Assembly (NCBI GenBank): GCA_050179115.1
Contig: JBFXFL010000020.1
Coordinates: forward strand, 1-47,803
Direction of reading: 5' to 3'
DNA length: 47,803 nt
Source of the DNA: JAGPUQ01 sp050179115
Lineage (GTDB): Bacteria > Pseudomonadota > Gammaproteobacteria > Pseudomonadales > Porticoccaceae
A program made the position numbers and the translations under genes. How positions within the stretch are numbered: position 1 is the stretch's first letter; the number at the start of each line of letters is the position of its first letter. Of this stretch, positions 26,336 to 36,049 are shown piece after piece. The notes under the pieces are model-generated. The model saw only the letters and a list, made by a program, of their open reading frames with translations. It was not told the origin of the DNA and made no database searches.

Positions 26336-27691
26336 TCACAAGTCCATCCGCCGCCCCAGGATGCGCTCCAGATGGACAGTGTCGAGCTTATCTTCGTCCA
26401 CCTGGATATAGGCGACCTGATGGCTGGGGATATGAATCATATCCTCGACCCCTGGCACCACACCAACCAGATCTTCACGCCGGACCATGGTTTCCCCCGC
26501 CGACAGGGCCAACGTCAGACTGCGCAACCGACGTGGAGCGCGCATGGTACAGGCCACCGCAAACCATACCAGCGCGGCGCCACCGGCAAACCAGAACACG
26601 CTCTCCCCACCAAAGCGATGGGCGACCAGACCACCGAGTGCGCCGCCCGCGAACGCGCCCAGAAACTGGCTGGTGGAATAAATGCCGAGCGCCGTACCCT
26701 TGATACCCGGTGGGCACAGCTTGCTGACCAGGGACGGCAACGAGGCTTCAAGGAGATTGAATGCCATGAAAAACAGCAGCAAGCCCGTCGCCATCACCGC
26801 GAAATGGCTGCCGGCAAGGGCGAGCACAGCCTCGGCTACGGCGAGCAATGCGATGGCACCGAGAAATACCGGCTTCATGCGCCGCCGCGTTTCACCGTAC
26901 CAGATGAACGGCACCATCAGAACAAAGCCTGCGCCCATGGTGCCCAGATAGAGATACCAGTGCCGGTCCCGATCAAAGCCAGCGACCTGTTCAAGCAGCA
27001 CGGGCACCGATACCCAGGTCGCCATCTGGGCAAAGTGAAGCACGAAGATCCCCACATCGAGCCGCACGAGTTGGGAGTCGCGCAGCACCCGGCCCAGCAT
27101 TTCGGGCATCGGCACCAGTTCGTGCGTCGAAACCCGGCCCGGTGTGGGAATCGACAGCAGCACCGGCAGCCCCAGAATACCCAGCGCCGCCGTCACCCAG
27201 AACACCGCCGACATCCCCCAGGCGGACGCGATCACCGGCCCCAGCGCCATCGCCACCGCGAACGATACCCCGATGCTGCCGCCAACCGCGGCCATGGCGC
27301 GGGTGCGTACCTGCTCGCGCGTGACATCCGCCAGCAATGCCATGATGACGCCCGCCACGGCGCCCGCGCCCTGAACCGCCCGCCCCAGCATCAGCTGGTA
27401 CACGGTGTGCGCTTGAGCGGCGATAACCGATCCTGCCACAAACAGCAGGATGCCGATGATGATCAGCGGCTTGCGCCCGAAACGGTCGGAGGCGATGCCG
27501 AAGGGAATCTGCAACATGCCCTGGGACAGGCCGTAAATCCCCAAACACAGCCCTATGGTCGCAGCGGTCGCGCCGCTGTACTGCGGAGCGTTGAGCGCGA
27601 GCACCGGCAGCACCATGAACAAGCCGAGCATCCGCGTGGCATAGAGAAACACCAGGCCCAGCAGGGCACGCAGTTCGAGGGATGTCAGCAT
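26336..27691 (-). CDS. MFS transporter with C-terminal YAM-like domain (YajR type)
   Basis: Twelve-helix major facilitator, 451 residues, probably a proton-coupled exporter; its substrate is unknown. The signature motif A between helices 2 and 3 is GIASDRFGRKPLI. Helix 5 has the exporter-type motif C region GGSIGVSFAVAMALGPVIA. After the last helix (about residue 390) comes a soluble tail of about 55 residues. Its sequence DLVGVVPGVEDMIHIPSHQVAYIQVDEDK resembles the ferredoxin-like YAM domain of E. coli YajR. Start is ATG 27691. Location beside ssb fits the common ssb-MFS-uvrA arrangement. Confidence 0.88.
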   Translation of the reverse strand: MLTSLELRALLGLVFLYATRMLGLFMVLPVLALNAPQYSGATAATIGLCLGIYGLSQGMLQIPFGIASDRFGRKPLIIIGILLFVAGSVIAAQAHTVYQLMLGRAVQGAGAVAGVIMALLADVTREQVRTRAMAAVGGSIGVSFAVAMALGPVIASAWGMSAVFWVTAALGILGLPVLLSIPTPGRVSTHELVPMPEMLGRVLRDSQLVRLDVGIFVLHFAQMATWVSVPVLLEQVAGFDRDRHWYLYLGTMGAGFVLMVPFIWYGETRRRMKPVFLGAIALLAVAEAVLALAGSHFAVMATGLLLFFMAFNLLEASLPSLVSKLCPPGIKGTALGIYSTSQFLGAFAGGALGGLVAHRFGGESVFWFAGGAALVWFAVACTMRAPRRLRSLTLALSAGETMVRREDLVGVVPGVEDMIHIPSHQVAYIQVDEDKLDTVHLERILGRRMDL

Positions 27692-27815
27692 GCAGGGAAC
27701 AGCGCTGCCGGGTAACCGGCGGGGCCGCTAGAATACTGAATGCCCCCCCAAAAGCAAAGGAAACGGCACGCCGCTCCCGCAGCGCCGGCGGAGCCGCGGC
27801 GGACAGCATCCCGGA

Positions 27816-28709
27816 TCACCGCGCGCGGCTGCGCCGCCAGCGCTCGATCAACTGCCAGGAACGGGGACGCAGGCCGGCCGGGTCGGTGAAAGACACGCCG
27901 GCGCCATAGCATTCCCCGAGGAAATTGATATAGCGCCGCGGCGTCGGGGTGACCGACCGCGGCGACACCCCGTGGATGGCCCAGGGCGAGTTGAGCCACA
28001 TCACCAGGGTATTCGGCACATAGGCCACGCGTTCGGCTACCTCCACGGCTTCGGGTTTTACCCGCGAGCCCCGCGCCACCGGGCACTGCCCGGGCTTGAC
28101 CCGATACAGCTCGAGCTCGCCACCCGTAGAACTGTCATCCACCTGACGAAAATAGAGCAGGGCAGCGAACAGCTTGGCGGGATTGTCGAGATGCGGGCCA
28201 CGCACCGAGGACGGTGTCGTCACCGGGCTGTTCATGCCGAACTGGCAGTCGAGCGCAACATCGGCAGTGAAATTGGCGACATTGCCTTTTTTCCCCGGCT
28301 GCCGAAGCACGGTCGCAAAGTCCTCCGGCGCCTTGCCGAAAGCGTCGCGAATACCGGGGTGCAGGGCGGCCATCACATCGTCCCACAGGGCATGAATCCG
28401 GCGGAAGAATTCGGCCGAGGTGTGATAGGCAAAAAACTCGCGCCACAGGGGCGCGATACGCGGACTGGCAACCACCTCCGCGGCTGCGAGTTTGTAGAGC
28501 CGGTTGTTGGCGAGCGGACCCGGCCCGGCGACATCGGCGAGCGCCGGATAGGAACGCTCCAGTTCTTCATACAGATCCGCAGGCAAGGCATCCGGTACCA
28601 CCAGATGGGGAAAGGGATCGTGCCGGATGGCGGCTTTGTCAATCCGGCTCGGCAGGCAACACAGGTCATTGACGCCGGTACTTTCCCTCGTTAAAACAGC
28701 CTGTCCCAC
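27816..28709 (-). CDS. 2-oxoglutarate/Fe(II)-dependent oxygenase superfamily protein
   Basis: Predicted non-haem iron oxygenase, 297 residues. The iron-binding facial triad is HLD (His173, Asp175) in VRGPHLDNPAKLF and His246 in WAIHGVSP. A 2-oxoglutarate-binding Arg follows about 12 residues later (TPRRYINF). GGELELYRV sits between, as expected for the jelly-roll core. I chose GTG 28709 because GGGAGGA lies six bases before it; a longer reading from 28736 would place that site inside the coding region. The substrate is unknown. It lies between an exporter gene and GDP-mannose pyrophosphorylase and could act on a cell-surface sugar or small molecule, but that is guesswork. Confidence 0.8.
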   Translation of the reverse strand: MGQAVLTRESTGVNDLCCLPSRIDKAAIRHDPFPHLVVPDALPADLYEELERSYPALADVAGPGPLANNRLYKLAAAEVVASPRIAPLWREFFAYHTSAEFFRRIHALWDDVMAALHPGIRDAFGKAPEDFATVLRQPGKKGNVANFTADVALDCQFGMNSPVTTPSSVRGPHLDNPAKLFAALLYFRQVDDSSTGGELELYRVKPGQCPVARGSRVKPEAVEVAERVAYVPNTLVMWLNSPWAIHGVSPRSVTPTPRRYINFLGECYGAGVSFTDPAGLRPRSWQLIERWRRSRAR

Positions 28710-28801
28710 AACAAGTCCTCCCAAACACGGACCCACGCACGGATTCGGCTATTTTCCGCAGCCTCGTCCGCTACGCGCAAGCATCGCGCGCAATCTCCCG
28801 A

Positions 28802-30217
28802 TCAGACTCGGCCGTAGCGGTCCTCAAAACGCACGATATCGTCTTCGCCGAGATAAGCCCCGGTCTGTACTTCAATGAGTTCCAGCGAAAGTTTTCCCGG
28901 ATTGGCCAGGGAATGCCGGGTTCCTATGGGAATGTAGATGGATTCATTCTCGGCGAGCAGGCTTTCGCGTCCGTCCAGCGTGACCTGTGCAGTGCCCGCC
29001 ACTACGATCCAGTGCTCGGCGCGGTGATGGTGCATCTGGGTCGAGAGGCTGGCACCAGGCTCCACCAGGATGCGCTTGACCTGGAAGCGGTGGCCGGCAT
29101 CCAGGGTGTCGTAACTGCCCCAGGGCCGATACACCTGGCGATGCGTTTCCTCTTCGGAACGCGCGGCGGTCGCCAGTTGCGCCACCAGTTGCTTGAGACC
29201 GCCGATGCGATCGCGCGGTGCCACCAGTACGGCGTCCTTGGTTTCCACCACCACGGTATCGCGCAATCCCAGGGTTGCCAGCAACCGATGCTCGGAACGC
29301 AGCAGATTGTTGCTGGAATCGATCTGCAACACGTCGCCGCGACAGGCGTTGCCGTCGGCATCCTTGTCCGCCAGTTCCCAGAGCGCCGCCCAGGAGCCGA
29401 CATCGTTCCAGGGGCTGTGCAGCTCCACCACGGCGGCGGCATCGGTGTGCTCCATCACCGCGTAGTCGATGGAATCGGCGGGGCAGGCGGAAAATGCCTC
29501 CACATCGACGCGCACGAAATCGCCATCCCGCGTTCTACCCGCGGCGGCTCGCTCGCACGCGGCGAGAATCTCGGGCCGATGGCGACCCAGCTCGGCGAGA
29601 AAACGGCTCGCCCGAAACACAAAAATACCGCTGTTCCAGTAATAATCGCCCGTTTCCAGATAGGCGCGTGCGGTATCGGCGTCAGGCTTTTCGACAAAGG
29701 CGGCCACCTCGTACACGGACTCCTCGCGCGACAACAGCGCGCCGCGCCGAATGTAGCCATAGCCGGTTTCGGCGGCCACTGGCGCAATCCCGAAGGTCAC
29801 CAGGCGCCCACGTTCGGCCTGGTGCGCCGCCGCGGCCACGGCGGCATGGAAGGCCGCGACGTCGGCGATCACATGGTCCGCCGCCAGCACCAGCAGCAGC
29901 GGATCGGCCCCGGTCGCAGCCTGGGCGTGGAGCGCCGCCAGCGCCACCGCGGGTGCCGTGTTGCGCGCCACCGGCTCCAGCAGGATGGCGTCAACGGCCC
30001 CGCCCCAGACACGAGCCTGTTCCGCGGCGATAAAGCGATGCTCCTCGTTGCACACCAGCACGGCAGGCCCGAGCGCAAGCCCGTCAATGCGTTCAAGCGT
30101 CGCCTGCAGCATTGGCTGATCACCGACCAGGGGCAGAAACTGCTTCGGAAACAGACGCCGCGACAGCGGCCACAGACGGGTACCGGCGCCGCCGGCCATC
30201 ACTACGGGAACTATCAT
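28802..30217 (-). CDS. manC: Mannose-1-phosphate guanylyltransferase / mannose-6-phosphate isomerase
   Basis: Bifunctional enzyme that produces GDP-mannose. The N-terminal nucleotidyltransferase has VVMAGGAGTRLWPLSR and FPKQFLPLVGDQPML, with FVEKPD near residue 175 and NSGIFVFRA. The C-terminal cupin domain carries the type II isomerase metal motif STQMHHHRAEHWIVV and ends IELIEVQTG-like. Length is 471 residues, normal for the fused type. Together with the mutase at 20675-22030 it gives mannose-6-phosphate to GDP-mannose. No glycosyltransferases are in the window, so the end polymer is unknown. ATG 30217 is divergent from uvrA. Confidence 0.95.
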   Translation of the reverse strand: MIVPVVMAGGAGTRLWPLSRRLFPKQFLPLVGDQPMLQATLERIDGLALGPAVLVCNEEHRFIAAEQARVWGGAVDAILLEPVARNTAPAVALAALHAQAATGADPLLLVLAADHVIADVAAFHAAVAAAAHQAERGRLVTFGIAPVAAETGYGYIRRGALLSREESVYEVAAFVEKPDADTARAYLETGDYYWNSGIFVFRASRFLAELGRHRPEILAACERAAAGRTRDGDFVRVDVEAFSACPADSIDYAVMEHTDAAAVVELHSPWNDVGSWAALWELADKDADGNACRGDVLQIDSSNNLLRSEHRLLATLGLRDTVVVETKDAVLVAPRDRIGGLKQLVAQLATAARSEEETHRQVYRPWGSYDTLDAGHRFQVKRILVEPGASLSTQMHHHRAEHWIVVAGTAQVTLDGRESLLAENESIYIPIGTRHSLANPGKLSLELIEVQTGAYLGEDDIVRFEDRYGRV

Positions 30218-30394
30218 CGGGACGCGCCGCTCCGCGGATCGGGGGAAACGGCGCTATCTTAACCTCGGCCGGCCACCGGCACATTGCCAGGCACTGACCT
30301 GCCACAAATCAGCCATGAGCGAACTCACATGGTGCGCTGCCGCGTGCGGTGATTACAATGCGCGGTTGATCGGCAACCGCAGCGAGCATCCGTC

Positions 30395-33241
<2,847 letters not shown>

Positions 33242-33513
33242 CGCGGATATTTCACCGGTTTTCGCCTGATGCACTGTCGAGGCGCGTCGGCTTGGCAAAT
33301 ACCGCACTTACCTCGGCGCAGACCTGCTCACAGGGAATTCCTGATTTTCGGGCAAAGCTCCCGCGCCCCCCGTTGTTAGTCAGCGTGCCGGGGCAGCACT
33401 CAGGGTGGGTTACGGGGAGAGCGCAAGTGGTGGTCGTAGTAGGCGTGGAACTCCTTCTGCGCCTGGTTCCCGTGCAGGAAGATGTCCTAGGCATCCACAT
33501 TCAGAATCAGTTC

Positions 33514-33597
33514 GGCTGGCGGCTGGCGGTTGGCGGTTGGCGGTTGGCGGTTGGCGGTTGGCGGTTGGCGGTTGGCGGTTGGCGGTTGGCGGTTGGC
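33514..33597. repeat. Heptanucleotide tandem repeat, 12 units
   Basis: Twelve uninterrupted 7-bp units: two GGCTGGC followed by ten GGTTGGC, 84 bp. It directly abuts the GATGC array. Seven is not a multiple of three, so unit gain or loss would shift a reading frame. On the minus strand it encodes NRQPPTA repeats in the transposase-relic frame. Perfect identity of ten units points to recent slipped-strand expansion. Confidence 0.97.
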
Positions 33598-33660
33598 GAT
33601 GCGATGCGATGCGATGCGATGCGATGCGATGCGATGCGATGCGATGCGATGCGATGCGAT
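33598..33660. repeat. Pentanucleotide tandem repeat, 12.6 units
   Basis: Twelve perfect GATGC units plus GAT, 63 bp, beginning at the base after the heptanucleotide array. On the minus strand it encodes RIASH repeats in the same frame. The two arrays together span 147 bp, exactly 49 codons, so the flanking transposase frame is kept in register at this copy number. Confidence 0.97.
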
Positions 33661-33825
33661 GAATTGATCGACCGACACTTGATTGAGCGCAACAAGATCG
33701 CTGCGCCTGACGGCGTTTCCAGGTCGGAGATACCCATGCATTACCTTGAAACCCGCATCTCAGCTACGTTTTCAGCCTCCAGGTTGATACGTTAACCGGA
33801 CAAAAATGGTTATATAAATTTTAGT

Positions 33826-33848
33826 AAATATTCTTTTACAGAATATTT
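33826..33848. promoter_or_regulatory. AT-rich dyad upstream of the YezD-like gene, possible operator
   Basis: AAATATTC (33826-33833) and GAATATTT (33841-33848) are perfect inverted 8-mers separated by TTTTACA. The dyad lies in an AT-rich island (about 33798-33850) that stands out in a GC-rich genome and includes a TATAAA element (33813-33818). It ends 13 bp before the small gene's ATG. A regulator binding site or promoter is likely; no known motif is assigned. Confidence 0.45.
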
Positions 33849-33861
33849 GACGATCTCTAAG

Positions 33862-34050
33862 ATGCGCCCCATTACTTCAGAAATGCTGCACATGTCCGGG
33901 TCCACGCCATCTGCTGACAAAGCGTCTCTGCTCACGCCAGCACTCGCACTGCAGCTTACTGCGGTACTGGACCGACTCAGGTTTGGCTTTGTAGAGATTA
34001 CCGTTCACGAGGCGCGCAAGGATTTGCGGCGCTCGACCGAAGCGGCTTGA
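33862..34050 (+). CDS. Small YezD/DUF2292-like protein
   Basis: A 62-residue protein. Its core LTAVLDRLRFGFVEITVHEAR closely follows the YezD/DUF2292 pattern (L..LRFGSVEi.VHdGrVVQIERtEK). The end, KDLRRSTEAA, departs from the usual VVQIER tail, so the C-terminus is diverged or altered by a compensated frameshift. ATG 33862 is chosen; TTG 33847 is an alternative. From memory of the family, members often sit near sulfur-assimilation genes, which would fit the sulfatase downstream; their function is unknown. An AT-rich dyad lies just upstream. Confidence 0.6.
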   Translation: MRPITSEMLHMSGSTPSADKASLLTPALALQLTAVLDRLRFGFVEITVHEARKDLRRSTEAA

Positions 34051-34111
34051 TCGGGTACCGAAACCGTGACTTCCCCAATCCAGCGACCCGACGCACTCAC
34101 GGACCACTCGT

Positions 34112-34138
34112 CGCGCGGGGATGCCGTCGTCCCGCGCG
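34112..34138 (+). promoter_or_regulatory. Leader hairpin upstream of the sulfatase gene
   Basis: CGCGCGGG (34112-34119) and CCCGCGCG (34131-34138) pair perfectly with an 11-base loop, in the 178-bp gap between the small gene and the sulfatase. No T-run follows. It may be part of a structured leader with the hairpin at 34202-34222. Confidence 0.45.
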
Positions 34139-34201
34139 GTGCTTTCAACGGCGAAACCGCCGCGTTTTGCCGCTTTTCCGGCCAGAGCCGACAACGGCAT
34201 G

Positions 34202-34222
34202 GCTCCTTTCCATCAAAGGAGC
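34202..34222 (+). promoter_or_regulatory. Hairpin that sequesters the sulfatase Shine-Dalgarno site
   Basis: GCTCCTTT (34202-34209) pairs perfectly with AAAGGAGC (34215-34222) around a CCATC loop. The second arm contains the ribosome binding site AAAGGAG, and the ATG follows at 34229, seven bases after GGAG. When folded, the site is fully paired. This suggests control of sulfatase translation by RNA structure, an RNA-binding factor, a small RNA or an upstream ribosome. Confidence 0.6.
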
Positions 34223-34228
34223 ATTTCC

Positions 34229-36049
34229 ATGCGAACCTCTACGGCCACAAGGCCGCTCTATTTTTTGAAAAGTGCCCTTCTCGCTGTATCGATCGGCGTG
34301 CTTGCGGGCGGAAACGATAGCTGGGGCGGCAGCGACTCCCCATCTGCATCGACGCTGCGGCCCCCATCCGGGGCGTCGCCGCCGCCCTCATTTGCGGGGA
34401 AACCGCGGCCGCCATTTGCGGGGAAACCGCACAGCCGGCCCAACATCCTGTTTTTGCTGGCTGATGATCTGGGTTTTTCTGACCTGGGCGCGTTCGGTGG
34501 CGAGATCTCCACGCCCAATCTGGACACGCTGGCCGCCGAAGGCCGCCTGCTGCTCAACCACCACAGCGCCTTCACCTGTGCGCCGACGCGGGCCATGATC
34601 AATGCCGGTACGGATCAACACGTCACCGGCATCGGCAACCAGTTGATCAAGCCTTTCCAGCTCGGGCAGCCCGGCTACGAGGGTTTCCTCAATGATCGCT
34701 CACTCTACCTTGCCGAACTGCTTCGCGACGGGGGATACCACACCTACATCGCCGGCAAGTGGCATCTCGGCGAAGACGAAGGCCACCTGCCCCCCGATCG
34801 TGGTTACGAGCGCTCCTTCGTGCTGCTGCCCGGGGCCGCCAACCATTTCGGGCCGCGCCCCGACGCTCCCGTGCCTTCCGACACCGCGCAGCTCGGCGGT
34901 TTCCTGCAGATTGCCTATCGGGAGGATGGCCAGCCGGTCACCCCGCCGCCGGATTTCTTTTCGACGAGTTTCTACACCGACAAGCTCATCGAGTACATCG
35001 AATCCAACCGCGGCGACCGGCAGCCCTTCTTCGCGTTTGCCACTTATACGGCGCCCCATTGGCCACTGCAGGCTCCCGACGACTACATCGACCGCTATCA
35101 GGGACGGTACGACGACGGGTGGGAGGTCCTCCGACAGGCCAGGGTGGAACGCCAGAAGGCGCTGGGTTTGTTTCCGGCTGACTTTGTCGCGCATCAGCCG
35201 CTGCCAGAGACGGCCGTCCTGCCGCCGAATCCGCTGCTGGGGCAGGAAAGCCCACAGGAGCTGCCAGACTGGGAGTTACTGAGCGCAGCGCAGCGGGCTC
35301 TTTTTGCGCGACGGATGGAGGTCTACGCCGCCATGGTCGAGCATCTGGACGCCGAGATTGGCAGGCTGATCCGCTACCTGAAGCAGACCGGGCAGTACGA
35401 CCGCACTCTGATTGTCTTCCAGTCGGATAACGGCTCTGAAGGCGGCAACTGGGACGACCCGGAAGGCCACGACAACAGCCTCGAAAACCTCGGGCGCCAC
35501 GGGTCCTATATCGGCCTTCTGGGCCGCTGGGCCGAGGCCACCTCGGCGCCATTTCGACCCTGGAAATCGCATGCGTCGGAAGGCGGTCATTCGGTCCCAA
35601 CCATCGTGCGTCTGCCCGGCCAGGTGAGCGCGCGCGCGCCGGTGACGGCCCTCACCGCGATCCAGGACTGGCTGCCCACCTTCCTCGAGGTGGGGGGCAT
35701 CAAGAACCCCGGCAGACGCTACAAGGGACGCGAGGTCAACCCCATCACCGGGGTTTCGCTGCTGGCGTTGCTCGATGACCGCGCCGCAGACGTCCGTGGC
35801 CCCAACTACGTGCTCGCCAACGAGCAGGACAACAATCGCTTTGTGCAGAAGGACGGCTGGAAGGCACTGTTCAACAGCCCGCCCGTCGGAACCGGCCACT
35901 GGCAGCTGTTCGACCTGCTCAACGATCGGGGCGAAACCACCGACCTTGCGGATGAGCGGCCCGACGTGCTCGACGACCTGCTGGTGGAGTGGGAAACCTA
36001 CGTCGATCGCTTTGGCGTCATCCTGCCGCCGAAAGGCGACTCGCCGTGA
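34229..36049 (+). CDS. AtsA-type sulfatase with N-terminal export/anchor extension
   Basis: Hydrolyses sulfate esters. The 606-residue protein resembles Pseudomonas aeruginosa AtsA along its length from residue 71. Calcium and active-site residues are seen: LADDLGFSD (Asp79, Asp80), the formylglycine motif CAPTR (Cys117, fits CxPxR), GKWHLG, APHWPLQAP, SDNG and PWKSHASEGG. Unlike AtsA, which begins at the catalytic domain, it has about 70 extra residues. These form a basic start, a hydrophobic helix (about residues 9-27) and a Ser/Pro-rich linker with a duplicated FAGKP unit. No lipobox Cys is present. Start ATG 34229 has a strong but hairpin-masked ribosome binding site. The last four bases overlap the maturase gene. 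Confidence 0.93.
   Translation: MRTSTATRPLYFLKSALLAVSIGVLAGGNDSWGGSDSPSASTLRPPSGASPPPSFAGKPRPPFAGKPHSRPNILFLLADDLGFSDLGAFGGEISTPNLDTLAAEGRLLLNHHSAFTCAPTRAMINAGTDQHVTGIGNQLIKPFQLGQPGYEGFLNDRSLYLAELLRDGGYHTYIAGKWHLGEDEGHLPPDRGYERSFVLLPGAANHFGPRPDAPVPSDTAQLGGFLQIAYREDGQPVTPPPDFFSTSFYTDKLIEYIESNRGDRQPFFAFATYTAPHWPLQAPDDYIDRYQGRYDDGWEVLRQARVERQKALGLFPADFVAHQPLPETAVLPPNPLLGQESPQELPDWELLSAAQRALFARRMEVYAAMVEHLDAEIGRLIRYLKQTGQYDRTLIVFQSDNGSEGGNWDDPEGHDNSLENLGRHGSYIGLLGRWAEATSAPFRPWKSHASEGGHSVPTIVRLPGQVSARAPVTALTAIQDWLPTFLEVGGIKNPGRRYKGREVNPITGVSLLALLDDRAADVRGPNYVLANEQDNNRFVQKDGWKALFNSPPVGTGHWQLFDLLNDRGETTDLADERPDVLDDLLVEWETYVDRFGVILPPKGDSP
34389..34430. repeat. Direct repeat in the sulfatase linker
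   Basis: An 18-bp sequence CATTTGCGGGGAAACCGC occurs at 34389-34406 and again at 34413-34430, 24 bp apart start to start. It codes for FAGKPRPP-type repeats in the linker between the membrane segment and the sulfatase domain. The register is in frame, so copy changes would only lengthen or shorten the linker. Confidence 0.9.

Larger units (their letters stand above)
33400..33741 (-). pseudogene. Decayed IS1380-family transposase fragment
   Basis: Read on the minus strand, one frame gives LVALNQVSVDQFIASH, then long amino-acid repeats (RIASH units, then NRQPPTA units), then AELILNVDA, an in-frame TAG, and DIFLHGNQAQKEFHAYYDHH. IS1380-family transposases carry at this point a block like FxxxH..PP.eiiLDlDATDDPLHGxQ..FHGYY. 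The Asp of DVDAT is the first catalytic Asp. The match in order and spacing is convincing once the repeats are ignored. A second frame upstream (ISDLETPSGA) resembles the preceding LNRLET segment, suggesting a frameshift. Only about 60 codons of the roughly 430 survive. I could not find terminal inverted repeats. Confidence 0.65.

Noticed and set aside
26372..27715. Long plus-strand open frame opposite the MFS gene
   Set aside because: The MFS protein on the minus strand has clear motifs and helices; the opposite frame is His/Arg/Gln-rich noise.
30218..30394. LexA/SOS box upstream of uvrA
   Set aside because: No CTGT-N8-ACAG or near match was found by eye in the 177 bp before uvrA.
33514..33660. 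CRISPR-like array
   Set aside because: The units are contiguous 7-mers and 5-mers with no spacers and no cas genes nearby; they are simple tandem repeats.
33405..33662. Plus-strand frame through the repeats as a phase-variable gene
   Set aside because: No recognisable protein flanks the repeats on the plus strand and no ribosome binding site is evident; the minus-strand transposase relic explains the flanks.
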